The notes: generated by a model not told the origin, from the sequence alone. Positions 44,728 through 57,691 are shown, numbered from the stretch's first letter. The stretch: 64,000 nt of DNA from Aquabacterium olei (GCF_003100395.1 NZ_CP029210.1:434001-498000); one strand, 5' to 3'. Numbers and translations: made by a program.

Positions 44728-44744
44728 GTTCTGCAATGCAGAAC
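44728..44744. promoter_or_regulatory. Palindromic operator (probable IclR site) upstream of the FadJ-like gene
   Basis: GTTCTGCAATGCAGAAC is a 17-bp perfect palindrome, 21-37 bp before the ATG at 44765. Its core is identical to the liv-operon palindrome except for the centre base. It lies in the divergent region between the two acyl-CoA gene sets. Confidence 0.7.
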
Positions 44745-44764
44745 ATTGAGCGCCAGGAGATCCG

Positions 44765-46867
<2,103 letters not shown>

Positions 46868-46876
46868 GGAATGCAC

Positions 46877-48055
46877 ATGACCGAAGCCGTCATCGTTTCC
46901 ACGGCCCGCACGGGCCTGGCCAAGTCCTGGAAGGGCGCGTTCAACATGACCTATGGCCCGACCCTCGGGGCCCACGCCGTGCGCCACGCGGTGCTGCGGG
47001 CCGGCATCGAAGCCGACGAGGTGGAAGACGTCATCATGGGAGGCACCTTCGGCGAAGGGACGACCGGGGGCAACGTGGCGCGGCAGATCGCCTTGCGTGC
47101 GGGCCTGCCCGTCACCACTGCCGGCATGACCGTGAACCGCTTCTGTTCGTCGGGCCTGCAGACGATTGCCCTGGCTGCGCAACGCGTGATCGCCGGCGAG
47201 GGACAGGTGTATGTCGCGGGCGGGGTCGAGAGCATCTCGTGCGTGCAGAACGAGGCCAACACCCACATGCGGCGCGACCCGTGGCTGGTGGCGAACAAGC
47301 CCGAGATCTACTGGAACATGCTGCAGACGGCCGAGCAGGTGGCCGCCCGCTATGGCGTGAGCAAGGAGGCGCAGGACGCGTACGGCGTGCGCTCGCAGCA
47401 GCGCGCCGCGGCGGCCCAGCATGCCGGCCTGTTCAACGACGAGATCGTGCCGATGACCACTACCATGGCGGTGGTCGACAAGGCCACGGGCCGCTTCACC
47501 ACGCGCGAAGTGACGATCTCGTCTGACGAGGGCATACGCCCGGACACGACGCTGGAGGCCGTGCAGAAGATTCGCGCGGCGCTGCCCGGTGGCGTGGTGA
47601 CTGCCGGCAATGCGAGCCAGTTCTCCGATGGCGCCTCGGCCTGCGTGGTGATGGACCGCCGCCTGGCCGAACGCCGTGGCCTGAAGCCGCTGGGCATCTT
47701 CCGTGGTTTTGCCGTGGCCGGCTGCGAGCCCGATGAAATGGGCATCGGCCCGGTGTTTGCCGTGCCCAAGCTGCTGGCCAAGGCCGGGCTGAAGGTCGAT
47801 GACATCGGGCTGTGGGAGTTGAACGAGGCCTTTGCCGTGCAGGTGCTGTACTGCCGTGATCGCCTCGGCATCCCGGATGAGCGCCTCAATGTGAACGGCG
47901 GTGCCATCGCCGTCGGCCACCCCTATGGTGTGTCGGGCTCGCGGCTCACGGGGCATGCCTTGATCGAAGGCCGTCGCCGCGGCGTGAAGTACGTGGTTGT
48001 CACCATGTGCATCGGCGGCGGGCAGGGGGCGGCTGGCCTGTTCGAGGTGTGCTGA
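46877..48055 (+). CDS. Acetyl-CoA acyltransferase (thiolase)
   Basis: A 392-residue thiolase with nucleophile Cys90 (NRFCSSG), His348 ([10 protein letters not shown]) and Cys378 ([10 protein letters not shown]). The ATG at 46877 is preferred over 46871 because GAGGA is at correct distance only for it. It starts 9 bp after the FadJ-like gene and overlaps none. It cleaves 3-oxoacyl-CoA; size and motifs fit FadA-type thiolases. Confidence 0.92.
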   Translation: MTEAVIVSTARTGLAKSWKGAFNMTYGPTLGAHAVRHAVLRAGIEADEVEDVIMGGTFGEGTTGGNVARQIALRAGLPVTTAGMTVNRFCSSGLQTIALAAQRVIAGEGQVYVAGGVESISCVQNEANTHMRRDPWLVANKPEIYWNMLQTAEQVAARYGVSKEAQDAYGVRSQQRAAAAQHAGLFNDEIVPMTTTMAVVDKATGRFTTREVTISSDEGIRPDTTLEAVQKIRAALPGGVVTAGNASQFSDGASACVVMDRRLAERRGLKPLGIFRGFAVAGCEPDEMGIGPVFAVPKLLAKAGLKVDDIGLWELNEAFAVQVLYCRDRLGIPDERLNVNGGAIAVGHPYGVSGSRLTGHALIEGRRRGVKYVVVTMCIGGGQGAAGLFEVC

Positions 48056-48056
48056 C

Positions 48057-48830
48057 ATGGGTGTGCGACAACTCTTCGACCTCACCGGCCAGGTGGCCCT
48101 CATCACCGGCGGCTCGCGGGGGCTGGGCCTGCAGATGGCCGAGGCGCTCGGCGAGATGGGCGCCCGCCTCGTCATCACCGCCCGCAAGGCGGACGAGCTC
48201 GATCAGGCCCGGGCCCACCTGCAGGCGCTGGGCCACGAGGTGCATACCGTCGTCAACGACCTGCAGCAGATCGACCGCATCCCGGGCCTGGTCAGTCAGG
48301 TGATCGAGCAGGCCGGGCCGATCGACATCCTGGTCAACAACGCCGGCGCCACGTGGGGGTGCAAGGCCGAAGACCATCCCGATGCGGCCTGGCACAAGGT
48401 CATGGACCTCAACATCAATGCGCCCTTCTTCCTCACGCGGGAAGTGGGCAAGCGTTGCATGATCCCGCGTGGGCAGGGCAACATCATCGTCACCGCCTCG
48501 GTGGCGGGGCTGAAGGGCACACCGCCGGGCATGCACACGATCGCCTACAACACCTCCAAGGCCGCGGCCATCCACTTCGCGCGCACGCTGGCATCCGAAT
48601 GGGGCCCGTACGGCATTCGCGTCAATGCGCTGTGCCCGGGCTTCTTTCCCACCAGGCTGGCCAACGGGCTCATCGACCAGCTCGGTGATGCGCTGGTGGC
48701 CCGCACGCCGCTGCGGCGCCTGGGCGGGGACGAGGACCTGAAAGGCGCGGTGGTCTTTCTCGCGTCCGACGCCTCGCGCCATGTCACGGGCCAGGCGCTG
48801 GTGGTCGATGGCGGCGCCAGCGTGATCTGA
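48057..48830 (+). CDS. Short-chain dehydrogenase/reductase (SDR)
   Basis: A 257-residue SDR with the cofactor motif TGGSRGLG (17-24), NNAG (94-97), Ser148 and YNTSK (164-168). 'TARKADE' after the second strand suggests NADP(H) preference. It starts 1 bp after the thiolase stop. It could oxidise a hydroxyacyl intermediate in this pathway; the substrate is unknown. Confidence 0.9.
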   Translation: MGVRQLFDLTGQVALITGGSRGLGLQMAEALGEMGARLVITARKADELDQARAHLQALGHEVHTVVNDLQQIDRIPGLVSQVIEQAGPIDILVNNAGATWGCKAEDHPDAAWHKVMDLNINAPFFLTREVGKRCMIPRGQGNIIVTASVAGLKGTPPGMHTIAYNTSKAAAIHFARTLASEWGPYGIRVNALCPGFFPTRLANGLIDQLGDALVARTPLRRLGGDEDLKGAVVFLASDASRHVTGQALVVDGGASVI

Positions 48831-48843
48831 CGCACAGCGCGGC

Positions 48844-49935
48844 ATGGGCGACCTGAACGACAGCGTCTTCTCCGGCACCCTGCCGGTGCTGCCCCAGCAT
48901 GCCTTCGACGAAGGCCGGCTGGCCGATTTCATTCGCACCAACGTCGGGCCGTTTGCCGGAAACCTGCAGGTCGCGCAGTTCAAGGGCGGGCAGTCGAATC
49001 CCACCTTCCTGGTGCAGGCCGGCGGCGAACGCTTCGTGCTGCGTCGCAAGCCGCCGGGCGCGCTCCTGCCATCGGCGCACGCCGTGGAGCGCGAGCACCG
49101 GGTGATGAGTGCCCTGGCCGCCACCGACGTGCCGGTGCCTCGCACCCTGGCACTGTGCGAAGACCCCGACGTCATCGGCAGCACCTTCTTCCTGATGGCC
49201 CATGTGCCGGGTCGCATCTTCTGGGACCCGACCCTGCCCGGTCACACACCCGTTGAGCGCCGCGCCCTGCTGAACGAGCTGAACCGGGTGATCGCCGCGC
49301 TGCACTGTGTCGATCCGGCCGCCGTGGGGCTGTCCGATTACGGCAAGCCGGGCGCCTATCTGGCGCGACAGGTGGCGCGCTGGACGCAGCAATACCGCGC
49401 GGCCGAAACCGAACGCATCGAGGCGGTCGATCGCCTGATCGAGTGGCTGCCGGCCCACCTGCCGTCCGACGACGCGCCGCCCGCCATCGTGCATGGCGAC
49501 TACCGGCTCGATAACGTCATCTTCCACCCGACCGAACCGCGCATTCTGGCAGTGCTGGACTGGGAACTGTCCACATTGGGCCATCCCCTGGTGGACTTCG
49601 CCTACCACTGCATGACCTGGCGCATGGACGGCCACACCGGGCGCGGCCTGGGTGACCTGAGTGCACTGGAGCTCGATGCGCTTGGCATCCCACCGGAAGC
49701 TCATTACGTGAGCCAGTATTGCGAGCGCACCGGCCGAACCGGCATTCCGGGCGCTGCGTGGTCGTATTACCTGATCTTCAACCTCTTCCGTCTCACCAGC
49801 ATCCTGCAGGGCGTCACCCGACGGGCCTTGCAGGGCAACGCAGCGAGCGCGGAAGCGCTGACCACCGGACAACGTGCGCGGCCTCTGGCCGAACAGGCCT
49901 GGCGCATGGCGCAGGACCTGATGCGTCACCGCTGA
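48844..49935 (+). CDS. APH-family phosphotransferase (ACAD10/11 kinase-like)
   Basis: A 363-residue kinase-like protein of the aminoglycoside phosphotransferase fold. It has a glycine-rich loop GGQSNPT (48-54), a Lys/Arg motif LRRKP (66-70), the catalytic loop HGDYRLDN (217-224, Asp219) and metal-binding LDWE (Asp239). The text matches the N-terminal domain of ACAD10/ACAD11 and LvaA-type kinases, which phosphorylate hydroxyacyl-CoA. The next gene encodes the matching dehydrogenase, as in the fused animal proteins. Confidence 0.85.
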   Translation: MGDLNDSVFSGTLPVLPQHAFDEGRLADFIRTNVGPFAGNLQVAQFKGGQSNPTFLVQAGGERFVLRRKPPGALLPSAHAVEREHRVMSALAATDVPVPRTLALCEDPDVIGSTFFLMAHVPGRIFWDPTLPGHTPVERRALLNELNRVIAALHCVDPAAVGLSDYGKPGAYLARQVARWTQQYRAAETERIEAVDRLIEWLPAHLPSDDAPPAIVHGDYRLDNVIFHPTEPRILAVLDWELSTLGHPLVDFAYHCMTWRMDGHTGRGLGDLSALELDALGIPPEAHYVSQYCERTGRTGIPGAAWSYYLIFNLFRLTSILQGVTRRALQGNAASAEALTTGQRARPLAEQAWRMAQDLMRHR

Positions 49936-49953
49936 ATCCCACAAGGAGCCCCC

Positions 49954-51189
49954 ATGGACTTTTCTTACGCCCCCAAGGTCGTCGCGCTGCAGCAGCGTGT
50001 GCAGGCCTTCATGGACGAACACATCTACCCCAACGAGGCCCGCTACCACGATGAGGTCGAGGCCAACCGCCAGCGCGGCAACCCCTGGCAGCCCACACAG
50101 GTGATGGAGGACTTGAAGGCCAAGGCCCGTGCGGCCGGGCTGTGGAACCTCTTCCTGCCCGAATCGGCCTATGGCGCCGGGCTGACCAACCTCGAATACG
50201 CGCCGCTGTGCGAGATCATGGGCCGCTCGCACATCGCGCCGGAGGCCTTCAACTGCTCGGCGCCCGACACCGGCAACATGGAGACCCTGGTGCGTTACGC
50301 CACCGAAGCCCAACGCAAGCAGTGGCTCGAGCCGCTGCTGGAGGGGCGCATCCGATCGGCCTTTGCGATGACCGAGCCCGACGTGGCCTCGTCGGACGCG
50401 ACCAACATCGAAGCGAGCATCCTGCGCGAGGGCGACGAATACGTCATCAACGGCCGCAAGTGGTGGACCTCGGGCGCGCCCGATCCGCGCTGCGAGATCC
50501 TCATCTTCATGGGCAAGACGGCACCCGACCACCCGGATCGCCACCAGCAGCAGTCCATGATCCTCGTGCCGATGAAGACACCCGGCGTGCGGCTGGAGCG
50601 CGCGCTCAATGTGTTCGGTTACGACCACGCACCGCATGGCCACGGCGAACTGAGCTTCGACAACGTCCGCGTGCCCGTCAGCAATGTGCTGCTCGGCGAA
50701 GGCCGGGGTTTCGAGATCGCGCAGGGCCGGCTCGGCCCTGGCCGCATCCACCACTGCATGCGGCTGATCGGTGTGGCCGAGCGAGCGCTGGAGTTGATGT
50801 GTCGGCGCGCGCTGGACCGCACCACCTTCGGCCGGCGCCTGGCTGACCAGAGCGTCACCCGCGAACGCATCGCCAACGCCCGCATCCTGATCGACCAGGC
50901 GCGCTTCCTGGTGCTGAACGCGGCCTACAAGATGGACACCGTGGGCAACAAGGCTGCGAAGCAGGAGATCGCGATGATCAAGGTGGCGGCGCCCACGATG
51001 GCCTGCCAGGTGATCGACTGGGCGATGCAGGTGCATGGGGGCGCAGGCGTGTGCGACGACTTCCCGCTGGCCGCCGCCTATGCGAACTCGCGTACGCTGC
51101 GCTATGCCGATGGGCCCGACGAGGTGCACCGCAACCAGATCGGCAAGCTGGAACTCGCCCGCTACGAGGCCGCTCGCACTGCGCACTGA
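49954..51189 (+). CDS. Acyl-CoA dehydrogenase, ACAD10/11-like
   Basis: A 411-residue dehydrogenase with '[20 protein letters not shown]' and '[20 protein letters not shown]', typical of the ACAD11 group. Where classical enzymes have the catalytic Glu (YEGT), this one reads YADGPDE (384-390) with Asp386 at or next to that place. ACAD11-like enzymes act on 4-phosphoacyl-CoA made by the APH domain. It follows the kinase gene after 18 bp, with CAAGGAG before the ATG. Confidence 0.88.
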   Translation: MDFSYAPKVVALQQRVQAFMDEHIYPNEARYHDEVEANRQRGNPWQPTQVMEDLKAKARAAGLWNLFLPESAYGAGLTNLEYAPLCEIMGRSHIAPEAFNCSAPDTGNMETLVRYATEAQRKQWLEPLLEGRIRSAFAMTEPDVASSDATNIEASILREGDEYVINGRKWWTSGAPDPRCEILIFMGKTAPDHPDRHQQQSMILVPMKTPGVRLERALNVFGYDHAPHGHGELSFDNVRVPVSNVLLGEGRGFEIAQGRLGPGRIHHCMRLIGVAERALELMCRRALDRTTFGRRLADQSVTRERIANARILIDQARFLVLNAAYKMDTVGNKAAKQEIAMIKVAAPTMACQVIDWAMQVHGGAGVCDDFPLAAAYANSRTLRYADGPDEVHRNQIGKLELARYEAARTAH

Positions 51190-51219
51190 CCCCATCACCT
51201 GTCACCCGGATCCAACGCC

Positions 51220-52908
51220 ATGTCCGATCGCCACTTTGCCCACTGGCCCCGCCATGTCAGCCGCCACCTGAGCGTGCCCGCCACCAACCTGTACACCAAC
51301 CTCGAGATCTCGGCCCTGCGCTTTCCCGACAAGCGCGCGCTGGTCTTCTATGACTCGGTAACGACCTATGCCGAACTGAAGGACCAGACCGAACGGCTCG
51401 CCGGCCATCTGCAGCAGGTGTGCGGCGTGAAGGCGGGCGACCGGGTGCTGCTCTACATGCAGAACAGCCCGCAGTTCATCATCGGGTACTACGCCATCCT
51501 GCGTGCGAACGCGGTGGTGGTGCCCGTCAACCCGATGAACCTGACCGAGGAGCTGCGCCACTATGTGAGCGATGCCGATGCCCGCGTCGTGCTCTGCCCG
51601 CAGGATCTCTTTGCACAGGTCCGCCCGCTGCTGCAGGAAGGCCGCGCGGCCGCGTTGGCCGATGACGCCGCGCCCGGCCTGCGCCATGCCGTGGTCGCGG
51701 CTTACAGCGACCACCTGACGGTGCCCACCGAACTCCCGGTGCCGGCCTTTGTGAAGGACCCGCGCCAGCCACTGGACGAGCCGGGCGCGCAGGCGTGGGC
51801 GGACGCGCTGGCGGCGAACCGCCGCCCCGGCCCGCTCACGCAGGGCCCTGACGACCTCGCCGTGATGCCCTACACCTCGGGCACCACCGGCCATCCGAAG
51901 GGTTGCATGCACACGCACCGCAGCGTCATGTACAACACCGTGGCCGGCACGCAGTGGCTGATGACCACGCAGGATGCGGTGCAGCTGGCCGTGCTGCCCT
52001 TCTTCCATGTCACGGGCATGGAGAACGGCATGAACGGCTCGATCTACGTGGGCGCGACCATCGTGGTGCTGCCCCGCTGGGACCGTGATGCCGCGGCGCA
52101 ACTCATCCAGCGCTACCGCGTCACGGGCACGCAGATGATCGTCACCATGGTGATCGACCTGTTGTCCAACCCGCGGCTGGCCGAGTACGACCTCTCCAGC
52201 ATCTCGCGCCTCAGCGGGGGCGGGGCCGCCATGCCCGAGGCCCTGGCCACGCGCCTGAAGGAGATGTGCGACCTCGACTACCTCGAGGGCTATGGCATGT
52301 CGGAGACGATGGCCCCCACGCACATCAACCCGCCCCAGCGGCCGATGAAGCAGTGCCTGGGCATTCCCATCTTCGACGTCGACGCGCGCGTGGTCGACCC
52401 CGACACCTTCCGCGAACTGCCGCCCGGCGAAGTCGGCGAGATCGTGGTGCACGGCCCGCAGGTGATGCAGGGCTACTGGAAGCAACCGGCCGCCACGGCA
52501 TCGAGCTTCATCGAGCTGGATGGCAAGCGCTTTCTGCGCACCGGCGACCTGGCCCGCACCGACGAGCACGGCTACTTCTACATGGTCGACCGGCTCAAGC
52601 GCATGATCAACGCCTCGGGCTTCAAGGTCTGGCCGGCCGAGGTCGAGGCGCTGATGTATGCCCACCCGGCCATCCAGGAGGTCTGCGTGATCGCGGCCCG
52701 TGATGAGCGGCGCGGCGAGACGGTCAAGGCCGTCGTCGTGCTGAAGGAGGCGCACCGCGGCCGCGTCACCGAGCAGGAGATCGTCGACTGGGCGCACGAG
52801 CACATGGCGGCCTACAAGAGCCCCCGCGTGGTCGCCTTTGCCGACACGCTGCCGAAGTCGGGCGCCGGCAAGGTGCTGTGGCGCGCGCTGCAGGCTCAGG
52901 AAGCCTGA
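51220..52908 (+). CDS. AMP-dependent acyl-CoA synthetase
   Basis: A 562-residue adenylating enzyme. The P-loop YTSGTTGHPKG is at 218-228, the 'EGYGMSET' motif follows, then 'RTGDLARTDEHGYFYMVDRLKRMIN' of the hinge region and the catalytic Lys551 in SGAGKV. It activates a carboxylic acid to its CoA thioester and would supply the substrate for the other enzymes of this operon. The start is 30 bp after the dehydrogenase stop. The chain specificity is not evident. Confidence 0.9.
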   Translation: MSDRHFAHWPRHVSRHLSVPATNLYTNLEISALRFPDKRALVFYDSVTTYAELKDQTERLAGHLQQVCGVKAGDRVLLYMQNSPQFIIGYYAILRANAVVVPVNPMNLTEELRHYVSDADARVVLCPQDLFAQVRPLLQEGRAAALADDAAPGLRHAVVAAYSDHLTVPTELPVPAFVKDPRQPLDEPGAQAWADALAANRRPGPLTQGPDDLAVMPYTSGTTGHPKGCMHTHRSVMYNTVAGTQWLMTTQDAVQLAVLPFFHVTGMENGMNGSIYVGATIVVLPRWDRDAAAQLIQRYRVTGTQMIVTMVIDLLSNPRLAEYDLSSISRLSGGGAAMPEALATRLKEMCDLDYLEGYGMSETMAPTHINPPQRPMKQCLGIPIFDVDARVVDPDTFRELPPGEVGEIVVHGPQVMQGYWKQPAATASSFIELDGKRFLRTGDLARTDEHGYFYMVDRLKRMINASGFKVWPAEVEALMYAHPAIQEVCVIAARDERRGETVKAVVVLKEAHRGRVTEQEIVDWAHEHMAAYKSPRVVAFADTLPKSGAGKVLWRALQAQEA

Positions 52909-52933
52909 CGCAGCGCGCGGGGCAGGGCGCCAC

Positions 52934-53620
52934 TCAGTGGTACGCCGGCCAGCTTTGCAAGGTTTCCTTGTCGGCGCTCACGTAGACCGCATCGTGCTCG
53001 CGGTCGATGCCGCGGGTCAGCGCAATCGGCACGGCGATCTCGCCCCCGGGTCGCCAGCGCGCCGTGTCGACAATCAGCTGCTGCACCGCCCAGGTGTGTT
53101 CGTCGATCAGCAGGTCGTCGACCTTGCCGATCTGCCCTTCCGGGGTGGTCAGGTTGTAGCCCAGTACCTCGCGCGTGCAGTGGATGTGGGCCTCCGCCAG
53201 GGGGCGATTTGCGGCGAGCGCTTCCTCTTCCAGAGCCGAGCCGGTGATGTCGACCGGCAGCGGCATTTCGCCGGCTTCCATGGGTTCCGGGACCTGTTCC
53301 CAGTAGAGCGGCGTGTCATAGTACGCCGCATAGGCCCGCTCCTGGCGCCGTGTCAGCGGCCGCGCGGAGTCGAACTGAGGGCCGTGCAGCACGTCGTCCT
53401 TGAGCAGTTCAATCTGCAGCTGCCGGTTGGTCGATGCGTCTTGCCGGATGGCCGTGGGCGGGATCAGCACATGGCGTTCGCTTGGCCAGTGTCCGGTGCG
53501 CACACCGAGATAACGGATGCCCCACTGCTCGTCATCGAAGTACAGGGCGTCGACCACGCCCACCTCGCCGTCCAGCGCCGTGACGACGGCGCCCTTGAGT
53601 TGACTGGCTTTGTGCAACAT
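52934..53620 (-). CDS. PRC-barrel domain protein (two domains)
   Basis: A 228-residue protein with two PRC-barrel-like units: residues 1-80 ('LKGAVVTALDGEVGVVDALYFDDEQWGIRYL' split across strands) and about 145-215 ('GYNLTTPEGQIGKVDDLLID', 'QQLIVDTARWRPGG'). AAGGAG lies 8 nt before the ATG. Stand-alone PRC-barrel proteins are common in Burkholderiales and are often stress-related; function unknown. Confidence 0.85.
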   Translation of the reverse strand: MLHKASQLKGAVVTALDGEVGVVDALYFDDEQWGIRYLGVRTGHWPSERHVLIPPTAIRQDASTNRQLQIELLKDDVLHGPQFDSARPLTRRQERAYAAYYDTPLYWEQVPEPMEAGEMPLPVDITGSALEEEALAANRPLAEAHIHCTREVLGYNLTTPEGQIGKVDDLLIDEHTWAVQQLIVDTARWRPGGEIAVPIALTRGIDREHDAVYVSADKETLQSWPAYH

Positions 53621-53799
53621 GCTGGATCTCCTTTTCTGGGGTCGGATGGCGACAGAGCGCACGCCCGGTGCAGCACGCCTGACACGCATCCCGCCCTGCG
53701 GCAATGGCCGTTCCCGGCGCAGCGCATGCGAATCGATCAGGCCGGGCGTGCAGCCGGTAAGTTTTTCCGCAGTGCCGGCCGGCTCGATGGCCTTGCGAC

Positions 53800-54069
53800 T
53801 TACAGCTCGCGCAGGCCGCTCACCATCAGCGCAAGCGGCGCCAGCGAGGCAAAGATCAGCATGATTCGATGGAAGACCGGACCGGCGAACCGGGACTCCA
53901 GGTAATAGCGGATCACGATCAGCGCCTTGATCCACGCAACGATGGCAATGACGAAGGTCATGGCCATGCGGCTGGTGCCAGCGTGTGACTGGCCCGCGGC
54001 CTGAATGCTCACGAGCGAGAGCATCAGCAGCGCGATCCAGGCCAGGGTGGTGGGTTGCAGTTTCATCAT
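53800..54069 (-). CDS. norF: NorF / cytochrome c oxidase subunit IV-like small membrane protein
   Basis: An 89-residue protein with three hydrophobic helices and 'MAMTFVIAIVAWIKALIVIRYYLE', a signature of the prokaryotic subunit IV/NorF group. The start overlaps the stop of the NorE-like gene (ATGATGA). NorE and NorF accompany nitric oxide reductase in some denitrifiers, but norC and norB are not in the window. The name rests on pairing with NorE. Confidence 0.65.
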   Translation of the reverse strand: MMKLQPTTLAWIALLMLSLVSIQAAGQSHAGTSRMAMTFVIAIVAWIKALIVIRYYLESRFAGPVFHRIMLIFASLAPLALMVSGLREL

Positions 54070-54698
54070 GCGAAGGCGTAAAACAACGCGAAGACCATCA
54101 GCCACACCATGTCGGTGGCATGCCAGTAGGTGGCGATGGCTTCGAGGCCGCGGTGGTCGTCGGCGGTGTAGCCGCCGTACCGGAACCGCACCAGGCCCCA
54201 CGCCATGCCCATCAGGCCCCACGACGCGTGGATGAAGTGGTTGATGGTGAGGTAGTAGTACACGACGACGAAGACGCCGGCCGAGGCATCGATGCCGTGC
54301 GCCAAGTTCCAGCGCCACTCCAGCACCTTGAGCAGCGGGTAGATGAGCCCGGTGAGCAGGGCCAGGGCCAGCCAGCGCTGCCCCCACACCAGGTCGCCAT
54401 CCCGGGTGCTGGCAATGGCGCGGGTCAGCAGGTAGCCGCCGGTGACCATGACGGCCGTGACACACAGCCCGCCCAGCGTCCACAGGCGCGTCGCACCCTG
54501 CTGAAAGGCCTCGGGGTTGTGCCAGCGCGCCACGAAGTACACGGCGAAGAAGACGGCGAACTCGATGTATTCGAGGCTCACGCCCACCCACATGGCCTGG
54601 ATGCCGGGCCGCCTGTGTGCCTCGGCGGGGACGGGGGCGGCAGGCGGGGTGGCCGCCTCACCGGGCCAGGGGGCAGCGTCGGCGCCTGCGTTGCTCAT
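54066..54698 (-). CDS. norE: NorE-like cytochrome c oxidase subunit III family protein
   Basis: A 210-residue membrane protein with five helices in the subunit III fold: 'EYIEFAVFFAVYFVARWHNPE', 'YYYLTINHFIHASWGLMGMAWG' and 'ATYWHATDMVWLMVFALFYAF'. It has the His and Glu positions of NorE-type proteins and no oxidase subunit I or II beside it. The ATG at 54698 is preferred since GGA is correctly spaced for it. Confidence 0.75.
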   Translation of the reverse strand: MSNAGADAAPWPGEAATPPAAPVPAEAHRRPGIQAMWVGVSLEYIEFAVFFAVYFVARWHNPEAFQQGATRLWTLGGLCVTAVMVTGGYLLTRAIASTRDGDLVWGQRWLALALLTGLIYPLLKVLEWRWNLAHGIDASAGVFVVVYYYLTINHFIHASWGLMGMAWGLVRFRYGGYTADDHRGLEAIATYWHATDMVWLMVFALFYAFA

Positions 54699-54808
54699 GT
54701 TCATTCCGCGCACCCATTAATTGATGCTTCTGCGATGCATGTTAAGTGAGCGAGGACAACGACTCAAGCAGAGCACCGGGGGCGTGAGGGGGTATGCGGG
54801 TGGAAAAG

Positions 54809-54842
54809 AAAAAAGCCCCGGGTGGTGCGCACCCTGGGGCTT
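54809..54842 (-). terminator. Intrinsic terminator, minus strand, no clear upstream gene
   Basis: AAGCCCC (54813-54819) pairs with GGGGCTT (54836-54842), with an inner GGGTG/CACCC stem. On the minus strand it is followed by TTTTTT. No protein gene on the minus strand ends near it. Confidence 0.82.
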
Positions 54843-54898
54843 GGTGTCGACGGAACGCCGAGTCGGGTCAGCGCGCTTGTGTTGACCTTTCTAGTGTA
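54809..54898 (-). ncRNA. Possible small RNA of about 90 nt
   Basis: On the minus strand, sequences resembling a promoter (TTGACG at 54925-54920, TTTACA at 54900-54895, 19-bp spacing, suboptimal) are followed by three stems: GGTCA/TGACC (54887-54883 with 54870-54866), CGAC/GTCG just below, and the terminator hairpin. This order fits a free-standing sRNA. It matches no family known to me. Confidence 0.4.
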
Positions 54899-55108
54899 AA
54901 CAAGACAAAAAGCCAATAGCGTCAACGACTTATCCGGTCTAATTTCTGGCGCGTGTCAACAGCAGTCGCTGGCGGTGCTGACGCCGACAGTCTCGCCCCC
55001 TAACACGGTGTCAACGGCCCGACCCATGGCAGGATCCGCTTGTTTGTTGAATGGCGCAACAAGTCGTCCTGGAATCCAGGATCGACGCGACAACGTGTGG
55101 GGGGCTCA

Positions 55109-56431
55109 ATGGCGCGAATTGGAATTCGTCACTTGGAGGATTTGGCGAGACAGCCAGCTGGAAAGACTCAGCTTGGCGAACTTGTCCGTCGGATGGTTTA
55201 CGCCACCGTCGCGAAACAACAACCGCATCTTCACTTCCTTGCCGGTGAGACCAATGGGTATGCGGGCTGGGATGGCTGGGTGGAATGCAGTTACGAAGAA
55301 CACTTGGAGTTCCGAGCCCACAAGTCCGTTTGGGAGCTGAGCACAGACAGGAACTACGAGCAGAAGTTCAAGAGGGATTACAGGTCGGCTTGCACAAAGG
55401 CTCTACCAAACGGATGGCGTAAGGCCGACACTATCTACGTCGGCTTGACGATGTGGAGCGTGACCCCCATTGCGCTGGCAAAAATCAAAGCGGAAATCAT
55501 CAAGAAGAACGGTAATCCGTGGGCGGGTGTCGTGCTTCTGGCTGCAGACGACGTGTTGCAGTGGCTTGAGAAGCTCCCGTCTGTCGAAGATTGGGCTACT
55601 GTCGAATTTCGAGCTGGGGTCGGTCGCTTTGGCAAGGCGCTAGAGCACTGGTTCTCATCCTGGGCAAAGCAGACTACCCCGCACGTTTCTACAGAACTGT
55701 TGAGCTGCGGAAGGGATTTGACTCCGCTTGTCGGTGCATTCAAGACCGAGAGTGGGCCGAGCGCTGCTCTGCAATGCGATTCTCAAGACGAGGCGGTGGC
55801 CTTGGTGTACTGCGCAATGCAGACTTTACCGGAGGACGAGGCCAGGCTGTTACTCGCAAACGCATTGGTGGTCACCAACGAAGACTTCGCTGACAGTCTC
55901 GCAGACGAGGAGCCGCCAGCAAATGGGCTCCAAACGGTTGTTCTCACGCCTCCTGCGACCGTGCATCAGAACAGACTAGTTCAGGCCGGATACAGGGTCA
56001 TACGTGCTTTGGGGCGAGTTGATGACGCTGTCGGGGTTCTGCAGTTCGAACGAGCGAGCGTTCGTGACTTCGCTGCGGCTCTCGCGAGCGATCACATGTC
56101 CGTGTCTCCAGCTGACGCGGAGATACAGGCTCGGTCTGCTGGATGTAGCGTATCAATCTGGCACATACGCAACTTGTTCCAGCGCGCAGCCCAACCGGGA
56201 CTGCCGGCATGGGCCGTTTCCCCCTCTGATGCCGTCATCGCGGCTGTGTTTGCCGGTGCTTGGGTCGATGTATCGGAAAAGGATGTGACGCTTTTGGCGT
56301 CAATCGCAGGTATGCCTGGCGCCCAAATAGAGTCGGTTCTCACCCCTTTTGCGCTAGGTCCAACTCCATTGCTTGAACGGGTTGGAGTTAACAGACTGAT
56401 CATTGCACCTACTGAACCGCCCCGGCTTTGA
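55109..56431 (+). pseudogene. PD-(D/E)XK-like nuclease defence gene, 3' part lost at an IS3 element
   Basis: A 440-residue frame of clearly lower GC than its surroundings. The N-terminal ~165 residues read like an Mrr-type nuclease domain: 'GELVRRMVYATV', 'AGWDGWVEC' (Asp55), 'HKSVWELSTD' (Glu76) and Lys residues at 86-88. Next is a region like those found in large standalone defence-type proteins ('DEAVALVYCAMQTLP', 'ARSAGCSVSIWHIRNLF', 'AVFAGAWVDVSEKDVTLLA'). Such proteins usually exceed 1000 residues. Here the last native codons are at 56412 and the frame ends inside the IS left end. Family assignment is from motif resemblance only. Confidence 0.6.
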
Positions 56432-56465
56432 AGGAGGCTCCCTCGTTTGAGATGATGGAGCCAAG

Positions 56466-57691
<1,226 letters not shown>

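Larger units (their letters stand above)
54699..55108. other. Intergenic region with a terminator and possible small RNA
   Basis: This 410-bp gap lies between norE and the truncated nuclease gene. It contains a minus-strand terminator (54809-54842) and a possible small RNA above it. GC content drops from about 54890 onward, which marks the start of the low-GC insert. Confidence 0.45.

Noticed and set aside
48784..51198. An open frame of about 800 codons on the minus strand
   Set aside because: It is antisense to the phosphotransferase and acyl-CoA dehydrogenase genes, which have clear motifs; long antisense frames are expected in GC-rich coding DNA.
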